Below are positions 35,191 to 49,124 of a stretch of 64,000 nucleotides of DNA, one piece after another; position 1 is the first letter of the stretch, and every line of letters starts with the position of its first letter. Made by a program: the position numbers and the translations under genes. Origin of the DNA: Antedon mediterranea. Taxonomy: Eukaryota > Echinodermata > Crinoidea > Comatulida > Antedonidae. The stretch is taken from assembly GCF_964355755.1 (NCBI RefSeq), contig NC_092675.1:23290412-23354411 (forward strand), in the 5' to 3' direction. The notes beneath the pieces were generated by a model. That model worked only from the letters and a program-made list of their open reading frames with translations, did no database searches and was not told the origin of the DNA.

Positions 35191-35999
35191 GCTCATGTAT
35201 AGGCCTCCAACTCTATTCAATTCTCATGCATGCTTTTTTTCCGTATAGCTGGAGGCTGGGTACCGGGGAAAAAATTCGGTAGGCCTACGGACGACCATAC
35301 AAATAAATTCGTGTAAGGTACCAGTCCACGAAAATTAATTAGGTGAAAGCAATGCGTTGAGACCTGATTGTGAATCAAGGATAAGGTACAGAAGCAGCGG
35401 AAGAGATGAAATAGACAACAGGAGCAGGGGAAATCCTGATATACCCTTTGAGGTTTTCAATCTATTGCGAGAGGGGGTGTAGGCGCTCTGTAGTATAAGA
35501 TCACAGCAGTAGTAGGCCTAGTAGTAAACACTAAAACATTTGTCCATATTGAATGCATATGCAAAATTCCAGTGCTACTACGGTCTGGAAGTGGCGCTAC
35601 GACCATAGGCCTAACGGTTTTGTTTCCTTCCTGTATCCAGTTACTAGGAAAGAGATAAACAAATCTCAGAAACCAGTTTTTAACACACGGAGGGTTGACC
35701 TCTACAACGTATTGCAGCTGGCCTCTATATCATTTTAAAAATGACATTCACATTACAGTTAAACCAAATAAATTATAGAAATTAAAACTAAATGGAGAAA
35801 ATGGTAACTCAAAGAAATTGTAACAAACACATAGGCCAGGCCTACTGACAATCAAGGAATGTCGACTCTCGGGCCAAAATAAAACAAACAACATCTATAT
35901 ATTTTTATGGAGACAATTTGGATGCACATTCCTTATATATAGACGTAATGTTTGCTCAAATACGGTACTTCAACAGCTTGCTTTTATTGTGACCGTATA

Positions 36000-38900
36000 G
36001 TTTGTAGAGTAAAACATGCTTGCTCGCTAGTCATAGGCCTAATTAGCCTTGGACTGACTTCGATGGCAAATAGTGTATTGATGCGGTTGCCGGGGCGATA
36101 TATTGTGAGGCAGTGCTTCAACTCGCTTGCGACGTGTGATTACATTATCATAATTACCACAGTCAAGCTGTGTTGCTGATCGCGTCTTCTACTCCCGCTC
36201 TAGTGCTTGTATTGCCGTACAGTAGATTTTTAATAAGCATCTGCCGTAGCCTACCGCCATCTTAACCCGCTTTTCCTTATTTTGCATTGTAACTCCTACT
36301 AAAATGCACTGGAAGTTGTGCTGAGAATTGCTTCAAGACTTGACCCATGCAGCGACCCGCCTGGGAAGCGACGACAACGGTACGTACTTACATATTTACA
36401 CGATTTTTGTTCTTGTACTACTTTACATAGGTTAATTCCAATGTATATTATTTCTTTGATAAGACAATCGTTTTACAGTTATATCGTACTTGTAATAATC
36501 GTGTGTATAAAAAAAAAATTATGCTCATGTTATAAATGTGTTTAAAATTATTATAATCATCATTATAGTATGTAATAATAAGCTATAAAAGGAGCGAGAT
36601 GAGGTAGGCCTATATGGATTTTGAGTATGAAAAAAAACAAAGAAATCGCCTTGAATAAGACTGACCTTTATCTTCTGTTTTAGCCTACCGGCACTTTAGT
36701 GTATAATGGTACAATGTTGCAACCACTCTACTTTATGCATAGAGAAAAGAAAACAATAATGGATTATTATAATGTGCATAATCACAAGTGTCATCAATAG
36801 AAGGTGATACAATTTCTTCTATGTATGTAAATATATAAATTCACACTATAAATACCGTACGCATTTATAATTAATATATCATCAAATAGCATAATAAATA
36901 AAGGAAATAAATATTATACTATTTTACTATATAGAAAAAACAGGCAGCATTTAATTATGTGGAGTGATAAAGGGTTTAATTTTGTTATTTTTTATGTCTA
37001 TTCTACTTTTCTGTTTTTGTTTTTTCAATTGGTTCAGTCTTTTTGGTTTTTAAATCGGTTTCGAACAATCATTCATTTTCATACAATTTAGTTCACGTGA
37101 CAGACCCAGTGAACACAACATAGAGTGGACCCCAGTAGTTCTTATCACTCTCATGAGCATTTATTTTGATAGGCCTAGTAATTTTATCATCCAACCAAGA
37201 GTAAAGTGTTAAACACTGCTAATTTTTTAGTATAGCTTTATAAATTAATAAGAGCAAGCTTAATGTGTCGTATCAGCAAAAATGATGGGATTCGAACTGC
37301 TTCTCACGCTATTATAGTTCATTGTATTTAGTATGGTATAATAATATTGTCATTACAGTATTATAATGCAGGGCTAATATGTCATTCCCTGTTCATGGTG
37401 TCATAGTTCATTATCGGCCTGTTGATAATATCATATTTAATTAATTTAATTCAAATGAAAACTCTGATAGTGATAATTATCATAAAAAGCAGGTCGATAT
37501 TTCTTGTTGACATTTTTTTATTTCAGGAATTACAGTAACCCACAGATTACACCTTAATTTCACATACTATTCCTGAATGGATTAGGTCAATTAATATATT
37601 ATAATTGATAAGTAATTGATTACAAATAACTGTGCTCTCATTATCGTGTTTACACACATATTGTACTATGGTACCATTTTGTTAAACGAATGTATAATGG
37701 TATCAATTCTTGCTGATAAACTGTTTTGAGACAACGTTCCATTGATAAGCTAACTCTAGCTCAACTCAAAACAAACTACTGATACGATTAATATATTTGA
37801 TGAGAAAGGAAATATTACCAAAAACAAATAAAGCAACAACATTTTATTGCAAACATTTCTTCTGAATCCAAGAGTTGACTGCTTCACTCAACAATCATTC
37901 CACACAATATTAATCGACGTAGGCCTATACATAGGTAACAATCTCAATGTCAGATCTCTCTTTATACGCTATAAAACTTATTCAACATAATTTTGGTGAC
38001 GCATGTTCATCATGCTATTCTGCAAGGTCAAAGAAAAACAAAGTTTTGCAAAATAATATGGTTCGGTTGTACTTCATGAAGGGCCAAGGTATCATATAGA
38101 ACAAAAAGAGTTAGACGAATTAAGACTATAGAGTTGAATAGACATAAGATTGGTACCACCGTACTTAAATGTTAACTTTAAGAAAGTTTGTGATGATCAT
38201 AATCATATATATAATATATGCATGTTTTCTGTGTTTGATGGAAGGGTTAACCCTTTTAACCATTTCTTGAATATTTCTTCTAATCCTCATACATTTTTCT
38301 TATATAATTGTTTGTGACAGAATAAATAAATGAATGATCTTCTATACGGTACATGATTTTGAAATAGGGGAATTAGGAACTGAATTACAGGTGCTGAAAG
38401 TAATGCTGAAAGAAATGTAATTTCCGAATTTTAGGGGCTGGGTAGAGCCTCATATGTATGCACACAATTGGTTCTTGAAATTTCAAAACATTTTTTAAGC
38501 ATTCGATTATTTTTATAACATTGATTCATCTGTTCATTGGTCAATGTTTTCATTACAGTATTAATTCACTTCATTTTATTCAATTGTTCAAATATTCATT
38601 CACATCATTATAATATTAATCAGTTATTATATTCATTCAACCATCTCGTTCATATTCATTCCATTCGTTGCATTTTGGTGTGTGTATACAACAGCCGATT
38701 CTCTCTTCTGTATTTAGATTCTCCTCGTATTGTATCTGGAAAATTATGTTAGTTATTTATTATGTACTAACTACTGTAACATAGACACGATGTAAAAAGT
38801 AATACTTCTTACAATATACTGTATTTCATTCTTTCATTTTCATTTATTTTGCCTCAAAACGAAACATAACAATAGTATTAATACAATACATGGAAAAGTA

Positions 38901-39950
38901 AAACAGGCATAGACATGATTCTTTAAAAAAAATCAATTATCTAATAGGTTTGCTATTGCACTGGAGAGAAAACCTTTATAATATAAACACAAATATATGG
39001 ACATTTTTGGTGAAAATAGCTTTATAATATATTATGTTTATGCACAATAATAATAAATAAATTTGATTGAAATTAACTATATTTTTGGGGGGAAAATAAG
39101 AAAAGACACTATAATAATAAATAGCAAAATATAGAACAATCTTACCAAAAATATAATTTGAAATTGTTATAAATTCTAAATATTTAAAATTAATGAATCT
39201 CACATTTCTTATAGTAGGACTATATTAGTACCGTAGTAATTCCTCTCATGTGAAATTTCACAAGGTACGTTTTGCGAAAGTCGAATGATATTAAACTAAT
39301 TTTAATATATCGAAACTGGTAATAGGCTATACGATTATTATATATACCTATAATTATTATAATTCAAGTTCAGTATCGCAGCATTAGTATTTTTTGTTTA
39401 CAGTACAGGTACACAAATATATATATATATACAGTGCGCTATTATATGTTGTTCCTTCTTTACTCAATTTTCTTAAACCTTTCACGGCAATTGAACGTTG
39501 ACATTTCATTACAGATTGTTTAAAATACACCTTACAGTATTGTAGGCCTATTTGTTTGCTTGTTGACAAACTCTTTGTCATTTTGACTCGCCATGTGTGT
39601 ATAATACAGCAACAGATCCTTACCCACAAGGTCACCATCCTCATGTAATGTTCGGAACACTAGCAAGTACATTAGGATTTTAACTATTTAAATTAAATTA
39701 TTTTTACTTTTGTAACTCGGTCTAATTAAGGTGGTCATTTATTGTAAAGCAGTCAGTATGGGCCTACCGTGTTGAAAACAGCTGATATTAAAGCTAACTC
39801 TAAAATCGTAAAGGCCCGAGGCGATACTCGTTTCATCCTTATGGGTGGTCAGTCTATTTGTATTTCTGCGGCAGGCTATATAATAACAACTTTATTTTAA
39901 AACGGATGCAACACTTGAATCACCAGATTGGCCGTTAATTACTGTAAAAC
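36000..39950. other. Gene-poor AT-rich region
   Basis: Contains a CpG-richer stretch at 36060-36381 (possible 5' exon with a GTACGT donor), a TATAAAAGG near 36584, and ATTCA/TTCAT-rich simple sequence at 38520-38680. No protein exon was recognised. Confidence 0.4.
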
Positions 39951-40085
39951 TATTTACACAAGTTATCATTTACAGTATACATATGATTCAAAAACTATAA
40001 AAAAGAGACATAACTGATACAATTAAATAAAAAGATTTTATGAAAAACATAGAGTTTCAGGTATATCTTATCTTTGGTCATATTT

Positions 40086-40205
40086 TTAAATATATGTATT
40101 AGGAGCTGTAATTGCATTTGAGTTTATATCATTTAAACTATTCCATAGCTTTGTGCCAAAATATGAGAATCTTTTCTCATACTCAGTGTTTGACTTCTGT
40201 AAACC
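40086..40205 (-). pseudogene. Non-LTR retrotransposon reverse-transcriptase C-terminal fragment
   Basis: The minus-strand frame reads EKRFSYFGTKLWNSLNDINS, the conserved FSYxGxxLWNSL block found at the end of CR1/L2/Jockey-type reverse transcriptases. Stops follow and precede, so this is a decayed 3' fragment. Confidence 0.6.
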
Positions 40206-40999
40206 TAGAATATCTTTTCATCTAGTATTATATGTTAGTTTACGTTCATGGGCTCATTACATTTGAACATTGCCTCTCTTTTAATTAAATTAAAAGGCAA
40301 ATAATAATCATATTAAATTTATAAACTAGCCCACGTGATGATTCATCAGGCTACGCATAACAACTACACATTTATTCCAAGAATATACTGTAGGCCTATG
40401 GCACATAATTTATGTATGTATTATTTTATGTGGCTATTCAATACCGTACCAAATGTAACAGATAAGAGCACTTCAAGACTAAAATCGACAGAAAAGGCGG
40501 GGAAGCTAGATTATTAATTAATTATTCAGTTTAAGTTAGTGACCTCCTACCAATAATTGACCCATAAAATCAACTTACCACCTTATTAAATAACTAAGCA
40601 AGAACTGCCATTAGAACATGTTTATAATAACTTTTATGACATCCACCATTTTGAAAGACCAATATCATTATAGACAGAAGCAATTATTTTATTTCGAGTT
40701 ACAGTACTATGTCCGGTCGAAGACATTCTGAATCTTGAACAAAAATATAAAAGTAAATTTGTTAAACCATGGGCAGAAGATTTAGTATAACATTCGTTAG
40801 TCGGAGACTAAAACGTTTGAAATTTAAACGAATCAAGAATTGAAATACTATATACAGTACACTACGTGTGTGTATTGGATTATATTTGTATAGGACTACA
40901 GTATACATTGTATTGTAGGCATATACTGCTTGATGTCGATATCTCAATCCGTAGTATTCTAGATTCATATTCTTTCACCATTCATGATGATGTTGATAT

Positions 41000-43000
41000 T
41001 AATTAATTGGGCCTACCGGTAATAGAAATAACATGTCAACAATTATGTTAATTTATTCATTTATGCACACACTAATCTAAATAATGATTATTATATATAC
41101 CATTGTATTATACTCACAATATACAGCCCATGTACAGCAGCAAACCAGCTGTTTGCTCTTGGCCAATCCATTCAGGCTGCCGCGGTTATGTTAATTATGT
41201 TTGTATATTTGTTGTGTTTGTATGAAAAAATATAGATGCTTATGTTAATGATTTCATGATGATTGTGATATAAAATATATACAAATAAAATCTAACTGTA
41301 ATAACATACAACACACGTTTATTTTATGCAAGAGCACATCTCCATGGTAAGACCAACTCATGTTATACCTGTCGATGTCCTTATTTTCCCGGTCATAACC
41401 TCGTTTTTCTAGCAGTTTTTTTCATTTTTACGTATATGGTTTTCATTATTTAAACCTAATACATACTTCATGTTATGAGAGAGAGAAAACATGCACATGT
41501 TATCTATACCTTTTCTCCTTACATTTCGGCTTTTCAAGCATGAAATAAGACTTGTTTAAAACATCTCGTGCGTATGTTTGTCCGATTCTTTGTGAACAGG
41601 GTTGCTGGCCACATTTAATAAAGAGGATAGTGAATGAAATCACAAAATTGTTAAAATCAAAATTGTTATCATTCGGTATGCCTAAATTGTGAATACAAAC
41701 AGTTATGCTGTGACTCCAGTAATATTATATAATAGAAGAATTATTTATAACAATGCCTTTGTTGTTAATTTCAAAATTATTCCAACCTTAGTGTGTTTCT
41801 TTGTTTCGACTGAAGCATCTTATGTTTCCTTATAATGTAGTATGTGGCATAAAACAGTTGTTCTTGGTAATAGGCAATATGGTTTATAAACTAACCGCAT
41901 TCGGTAATCTAAAGATTTAATTGATTGCCTCTAGTATAATGAATTTTGATTGCTTCCTTCTTTTCATCTGTTATTTAGATCATTCACTACAGACCATTGC
42001 AGTTGTAAAGTCATTAAGTTGTGTGGTTACGATTGAGTGCAGCCAGGGAGGTATAGATATAGGTACAGATACCTCCCTTCTACAGCACACCTACTATTAC
42101 AACATTATAACATTTGATTAAATGAGATACAAATTGAAGCTGAAATAGGTTTAAATATTTTCCTTATTATGTCATGCACTTTTTTAAAGCCGAACCTGTA
42201 AATTGTCTCCCACCCCGATGCACTTTTCACAATCAGGGATTGGTAAAATAAATCTCCCTGCACAAAAATACTTCATCTGCTTTCATTTGGCCAGCCATTC
42301 AATTCGTTCATTAAAAACTAATTAATCTATTAAAGTTAGGTTTGTGGTACACCATTTGTTTTCAAAGGGAAATGGTTGTGATGTTACGGTTTTCATGCTA
42401 CAACAGGGAGTAAACTTTGTTTTTTTAAATTTATAACTTAATTTACAACTCTCTGCTGTAACCGTCTTCAGGAGGAGCCTATTCTCTCTCTCTCACGTGA
42501 TGTACCACACAACACTCAACTTTTAGTCATTAATAATTATGTTCCTATATTAAATATGTTAATTAAAATATTATATTTAATTATGTCTGATACTTTCAAA
42601 TTTAAAAAAAATATATATATATAATTATATATAAATATAGTGCACGTAAAAGAATACGTATGAAATTACCATTTATTTAGGTGAGTACTTACCCGCATTA
42701 CCAATGGGTTTTTAGAAACAAATAACAGAGATAAAATAAATAATGTTTACAATTTCGATTTTTATCAAGCAAACATGTCTGCCTTTGTACAGCTACCCTG
42801 TAACTGACCACCATGAGAACGGTTGTCCTGTTTATTAATTAGATGAAATCCATTGAGTTTGTTGACTACATTTTTTTAATGAGCCAAGCCAGGACCAAAA
42901 AGGTTTTGTTTTGAGTACCGGTAATGTGTGATAATGCACAACAGATGATATAACAAAACCCATATAAAAGCACGAATATACAAGCTAAAAATAACAAGGC
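41000..43000. other. Intergenic, no gene seen
   Basis: AT-rich with scattered simple repeats; no supported exon or element. Confidence 0.4.
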
Positions 43001-43009
43001 CAACAGCCA

Positions 43010-43100
43010 TAAGTCGCGTGCTAAAACGCATAGTGATACCGGACCGACAGACCGACCGACATATAGTGAACTATTAGAGTCGCGTCCACGCGACTAAAAA
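43010..43100. repeat. GACCGACC-type dispersed repeat with palindromic AGTCGCGT ends
   Basis: AAGTCGCGTGCTAAAA at the left, ACCGACAGACCGACCGAC in the middle and GTCCACGCGACTAAAAA at the right; looks like a short mobile or repeat unit. Confidence 0.4.
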
Positions 43101-44429
43101 CGAGTTAGAACATTAGCTTTTGATGGCTTTCCTATATTCCGTTAGCTTAAGTTATTCATTATAAACAAAATGTATAGAAAAGGTAAGCATCTATACATTG
43201 AATCCTCTACATCGTATATAAAAAATCCTTATATACAACCATGGGGGATTTCCCGCATATTCATTCTCATTATGTGTTACGACAGGGAAATATTCCATAG
43301 TGACATAAAGCAGTATAAAGCGAGTTTCATCTGTCTGTGACTATTCGGCAGAAAGGTTTTTGCCGCTTAAATTAAACCAAAATTAGTGAAAGTGGTCCAA
43401 ACGACCTTCCGATAACCTGCTGTTAATAACACATGTTCAATCCGTGATATTACGCTCCGATTTACACACGAACCCATTGTACAGAATTTGGAATGTGATA
43501 ATGATTTTATCCGGCTATACGAATTACGGACTTCGAGTCAGTGTGAACGTACATTCTAGAATATACCGATGTCGAGGTTTGTTCAGCTTGGCCTACATTG
43601 TAGCTAAGAAAATGTATACTGTATATCTATATACAGTGTAGCATAGGTGAAATTAAAAAAAAATAAATTACGATAACGTTATCAAATTCAAATTCAAATT
43701 CAAATAAACATTTATTTCTTTCATTCATATTTGAGTAAAAAAACATTATAATTTCTGATATTTTATAAATAAATATATATATATATTTTTTTTTTAGAGA
43801 TATAATACAATAAATCATAATGTATAAAAGGATGATTCAGTTATATACAAAATGAAAGAGGCAAAAAACCCAAGAAAGTATCGATCAATTGGAAAAAAAA
43901 AATCCAATTGAAACTTGTATGTTGGGAAGCCATGTAAGAAGATTATATACTTATATATATAAATGTAAACATATAACTACACAAACACATATAGATCAAC
44001 AGACACACACACAATCAGAATCAAACATGAAGATGACATTTTTGGAATACAAGATACACTATAACATTTAAAAGAAAATTAGACATTGAAATTAGAAGTG
44101 CGGTGCGCGCATTTTTTAAATTTGCATAACTTTGACAAAAGATGAAAAACTGTTTTTTAACTTTAACTGGCCATATTATGATAACGTCACAACATCCGAT
44201 AGGCACAATTTTTTATATTTCATATCTACATTTGCAGCTTTCACAATAAGTTATAAACATCAAGATCATTATACAGTCGGTGAAATTACATGACCCAAGT
44301 TGGTCTGGACATCGGTGGACATCGGTATCTTTACAATGTTCTACATTTGTTCTTATTTTTTGACATTATAACATGGGTGTTCTTAAAATTGAGGGAGCCA
44401 AACATAAAAGGTATGAGACCAACACAGGT

Positions 44430-44665
44430 GGCGTAAGCCAGAGGGAAAACAATGTAATGGTGTGCACTAAGGCACTGACACAGTCTTAGGGTCGTTTCAA
44501 CGACATCAGATGCATTGTTGTTGCCTCATGATGTGGTGGAAAGACGTATAATTATGTGAACCCCAAAAACAGTAGCTTGCATTGCTTTAAATCTATTCCA
44601 CCAAATGAACGTTCCGACCAGCGAGGGATTCGAACCCACGACATTCGTGTTACTAACTTACACTT
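44430..44665 (-). mobile_element. Second type of tRNA-derived SINE, minus strand
   Basis: On the minus strand GTGGGTTCGAATCCCTCGCT is a box B within a tRNA-like arm, followed by about 170 bp of body (TCTTTCCACCACATCATGAG, GTCGTTGAAACGACCC). Box A is not clear, so the head is truncated or diverged. Confidence 0.6.
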
Positions 44666-44722
44666 TTACTTGTTTATAGATAGGTTAATACGGTACTAAT
44701 TTCGTAGCCTCAAAATGAAGTT

Positions 44723-44790
44723 CATAAATATGCATATTTATGACGTAACGATGAACGTATAAATAGACTATTTTCAGCTGTCTAGTCATG
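44723..44790 (+). promoter_or_regulatory. Candidate promoter: 20-bp palindrome, CRE-like site, TATA box
   Basis: A perfect 20-bp palindrome (centre ATATGCATAT, 44723-44742) abuts TGACGTAA at 44741-44748, followed by TATAAATA at 44758-44765. The RGS gene starts with a splice acceptor at 46146-46147, so it needs an upstream 5' exon; this site, about 1.4 kb upstream on the same strand, could drive it. Another TATAAA occurs near 43314, and a CpG-richer stretch with a YY1-like CCGCCATCTT and a GTACGT donor lies at about 36200-36381. Which one is used cannot be told from sequence. Confidence 0.3.
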
Positions 44791-46192
44791 TACTTTGTGG
44801 CGTAACGGGTATTGATCTGTTTTGAAAAATCTCCGGTTTAAATCGCGGATATGTTTTCCCTTTTTTCCTCTCTTTTTTTTAAACTGAAAATATTTTCTTT
44901 TATTTTAAAAGAGAGATATTTAGAGGGTTACGTTAATTTTAGATAAGCTATCTTTGCGATTTCCACCGTCATAAATGCATAGTCAACTGTCATTATGCAT
45001 GCATAATCACTATATCTATTTACAGTAAAGGCTATTTATTATAGGGTTTGCCACCGCGGCCTGTTGGCAACCGCCTTCTGTCACATCAAAAATTCATACA
45101 AAATAAAGGCAAATTTTCCACAAATCTGCATGAACGAGTCTTGCACCACAACCTGGAAATTGACAACCGTTAGCGGCGCCAGACCCATTAAATTTAAATT
45201 TCATGTAACTAATACCCCTTCCCCATTCCCCCTCTCATCTCTTGATTGATTTTTTTTTTCACTAGCGGAAATATCGTTTTCAGACACCAGACTGTACACA
45301 AATACCGATAATGATCAAACCTCGCCTCGTCCCGATCATATCCGGCAAACTTTGTTTATATAACCCGTTATTTGTTTCTGGGTATATTCATGTGGTTTTC
45401 TTTGTTTACCGGCAATTTACAGACAACAACCGACAGTACATTTTTACTATCTTAATGCGCGCTTCAATTTGTACCTACGAACAATTAAATTCACACTTGG
45501 CCTATCTTGTTGAATACTTCAACAAATCCTAGAAATCAAATAGTTATTACGGTCAGAAATTGCTATGCCTAGTACTGTACTGTCAATTAAAGTTATCAAA
45601 ATGATCAGTTTCATGTTTGAATGGTGTGACCAATTGGCATATATAGGCTATACATGATTCAATAATAAGAAATACATTTTTTTATACAGTGAAAGCGACT
45701 ATTAAATTATTTTATACCAATTTATGTTCTGAAACAAACAATATTTCAACATGTAAATCGATTTAAGTGTGCGTTTTTGTTATATATTGTAATAATTAAT
45801 ATTATGGGTATTATTAATGAGTGTATTTTTGATTATGTATCATATGTGAACTCTACATCAACTTTAAAACGACGATGTAGACTGTTCGTCAACTTTAACC
45901 TGAAACGTCATTTTATCTGTTGCGGAATAGACTATTGTTCTTACCTTGCCAAGAAAGGAAATAGTAGAGATAGATCGGTACAAGAAGGTTTCAGCTGAAG
46001 TATTTAGGTATACTGTATTCTATTTTCAGGTCATATTCATTTTTTTCGTGTTTCGTGGTCTTTATTACATCCTTTTGTAATTAATGTTTACATTTTTGTG
46101 ACGGTAAGAATAGAAAAATAAGTAGTTGCTTATTTTTGTCTTATTAGACTTGGACCTTTTGTCGGACCAAGGAGCGATATTCGGCACTGTCA

Positions 46193-48915
46193 ATGAGGAC
46201 CGAAGGAGAGGAGTTGAGAGGGCCTGGTACGGCGTCTGTGAGCAATCTGGAGGCAAACGATGATGAAGAAGAAAATTCACCTAGGGCTTGTTGTTTCTGT
46301 TGGTGTTGGTGCTGCTCGTGTCGATGGTACGTAGTACATGGTCGATCATGCTGCCGACTGAATAGCAGTTGCAAAGCAGATAACTTGACACCGGCTGGAG
46401 TTTCGTTACAGAAATGTGAAGTCGGTGCCGAGAGGTAACATAATTAAACCGTTTAGTAAGATTTAATTGTAACAAAATCTATTTCACTGACAGCAGTGAA
46501 AATATTTCATTTTTAACTGTGCGATTAATTTTTACTCAACATCATCCAATACCGTACAAAGTTTTCCATAACATGATTAGTATGATGATTACAAAAAATA
46601 CAATAACATAAAGATTGTTGATATTTAATTGTTATATTGTATTCTGGTTGTTTACAGTTTAACAATGAGTCCAAGTGAGACTTCAGCATTACCAGCTTCT
46701 ATGCAGACCAATTATGCGTAAGTATAGAGGCCTATTTCAACTAAAAAGGAAGAAAACAAAGTATAGGCCTATAGACAGCCTACATAAGTTGATATGCATT
46801 AGCATAAAGCTCTGTCTACACTATCAAACTTTATGTGACAAAAAATTGTGATGTGCCCATATATGGACATGATGATGTCATACCACTACCATGTTTGAGG
46901 ACATTACTACCATATTTGGAAACATCACATTTTGTCAAAATAGTTTGATAGTGTAGACAGAGCTTAACTATAAATAAACCGTGTTTACTCTAATGACCCT
47001 ATACTAAATTACTTTAATTATATTTGACCTTTAAGCCCAACTTGTGAACTCTTGAGGCACCAGTCCTACTCATAAAATTGTAAAAAAAATGTGTACTACC
47101 GTTGTCACTATTCATACTTAAGGGAATTAGAGTTGGGCAGCAACACATAATACCAATTAACCAATCAAGCAGTTCGGATACAGTCACGTGTGTAATAATA
47201 TCGAATATTTGAAAGTATGCGTATTACCCAGTCTGTTATAGTATATGCAAATAGATAATAAATATATTTCGTTGTTGCAGTCCGACGGAAGATGAGTTAC
47301 GGGCGTGGAGTCGTAGTTTTGATACGATGGTGAGAAGCACCAGTAAGTATTATCAGTCTTCCTTTTTATAATCTGAACGAAACTACGCATGCAGTAGACA
47401 ACCAAGCGAATTTTTACACACAATGGCCGTGTTTCCGCAGCCAAAACAAATTATCGTGCGCAAATGCCCAATCAGATCGCAACAATTTGTTCTTCGGGTC
47501 AAAGGTTAAACATTATCGCATTTATCCGATAATTATCTGATTTGAATTAAAAAATTATCGGATTTTCTCTAGTGGAATCGGTTATACCCCGTTTCGAGAG
47601 GCAGTTTGTCGATTATTTTTTGTCTGCGGAAACACGGCGAATGTATAACTGGTAATGGAAACATTTAAATCAGTTTCAAAAATATGTTAGATCAGATTTC
47701 CCGACCTTGATTTGATTGAGATATTTTTTCATTCTGATCTCTATTTATATGATAACTGTAAACTTTTGAAAAATAGGAATTTTAAGGAAGAATTAATTGG
47801 AGCTGTAGTAACTACGTAATGTTTAAATACTATTTACAAAGTGTTTATTCTTATAGATGGATTACGGGCATTTAGAGAATTTCTGTGTTCAGAATACAGC
47901 GAAGAAAATTTAATGTTTTGGTTAGCATGCGAAGAGTTGCATACACTATCTGAGGCAGTCAAGATTGAGGAACGAGCTCGCATTATGTATGAAGATTATA
48001 TCTCAATATTATCACCTAAAGAGGTAGGTTATAATCACTTTGGCTTTAACTAACAATTAAGGGTCTAAGTTTAAGGACTTGTGTGTCCGTAGCGATTGGA
48101 GAGACGCCGTGGATGAAACGATAATGTGCTCCGAACGTGTTCACATAAGGTAGTGGGCTCAAAATTAGCCAATATTTCTGGATTGAATTTTGGCCTATTT
48201 AAGGCTACTGCTGTGGTGAAGTCTCGGTGGAAGTTTATGGCCGGGATGGGAGAACAATTCCTTGAAATAATGTATGTACTTTAATCAGTATGGAGTACAG
48301 GGAGTGAGTGGCCGAGCGGTTAAGACAGTGGAACCGTAATTACGTAGCCATAACATCGGCAGGGGTTCGAGGCTCACTCACTCCGTGGTTCTGGTGGTAG
48401 AACGAGTCTTCTCGGATAAGGACTATAAACCGTAGGTCCAGTGTACACATCTAGCTCGTGTGCACTTTAAAGAACCTAGTACATCTTTCGAGACGAGTAG
48501 GGGGTTACCCCGATGTATTAGTACATTACAGCCACTGATCACCAACTGGGTCCTCTGGGAGACCAGTCTTTGACTGAAGAGGTTACCCAGTATAAATATA
48601 TATTCAATCGATATGCTGGCATAGGCCTATGTTTCTTAAGATTATATCGAAGTTGACTTCGAAACCGTTCTATTATGATTGTTTTTCATATTGCAATTAT
48701 TTTGTTTACCATTCTGATTTCAGGTTAGTTTGGATTCAAGAGTCCGTGAAATTGTGAATCGCAACATGGTAGACCCGACAGTGTACACGTTTGACGAAGC
48801 ACAGAAACAAATATATACCCTTATGCAAAGAGACTCTTTTCCTAGGTTTTTAAATTCCAAACTCTACAAATCGCTGCTGCTAAAATCTCAATCTCAGCCT
48901 CAAGGGAATTGCTAG
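46193..48915 (+). CDS. rgs17/19/20-like: RGS17/19/20-like (RZ subfamily) regulator of G-protein signalling, 204 aa
   Basis: Exons 46193-46326, 46658-46717, 47281-47342, 47857-48023, 48724-48915; phases 2-2-1-0; stop TAG at 48913-48915. The N-terminus has an RZ-type cysteine string (ACCFCWCWCCSCRC, residues 32-45), the palmitoylation site that anchors these proteins to membranes. Residues about 86-195 are a full RGS domain: LRAFREFLCSEYSEENLMF, ARIMYEDYISILSPKEVS, and the C-terminal block with QIYTLMQRDSFPRFLNSK. The SPKEVSLDSRVRE form, with Ser where many RGS proteins have Asn, is typical of RZ members. Function by family: GTPase activation of Gi/z alpha subunits. Length matches vertebrate RGS17 (about 210). 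The frame stays open from the acceptor at 46147 to this ATG, so a longer N-terminus from an upstream exon is possible. Confidence 0.93.
46807..46965. mobile_element. MITE in RGS intron 2
   Basis: Inverted termini AGCTCTGTCTACACTATCAA, flanked by TAA on both sides, consistent with PIF/Harbinger-type 3-bp targets. A relative lies at 50413-50571. Confidence 0.7.
47426..47639. mobile_element. MITE in RGS intron 3
   Basis: GCCGTGTTTCCGCAG at the left mirrored by CTGCGGAAACACGGC at the right, with ATTATCG blocks continuing the symmetry. No open frame. Confidence 0.7.
48300..48595 (+). mobile_element. tRNA-derived SINE in RGS intron 4
   Basis: Same family as 11325-11710: TGGCCGAGCGGTTAAGACAG, GGTTCGAGGCTCACTCAC, GATAAGGACTATAAACCGTA, TAGGGGGTTACCCCG. 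Confidence 0.85.
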
Positions 48916-49124
48916 ATGGAACTTAGTGGATTGTTGTACAAAGTGGACAAGAATTGGCAAAGTTGCCATACGAAGAGAGCTTTCACTGACAACTCAGGTT
49001 CTGCTAGTTGTGTTTTATAAGACGTCGACTATCGCATTATGGATATCAAGTTATTTCAACCGTAATGTTGTTGCAAAGAATTGTCAAGGATTGAGCGAGG
49101 ATTATACACGTTTGTGAGCAAGAT

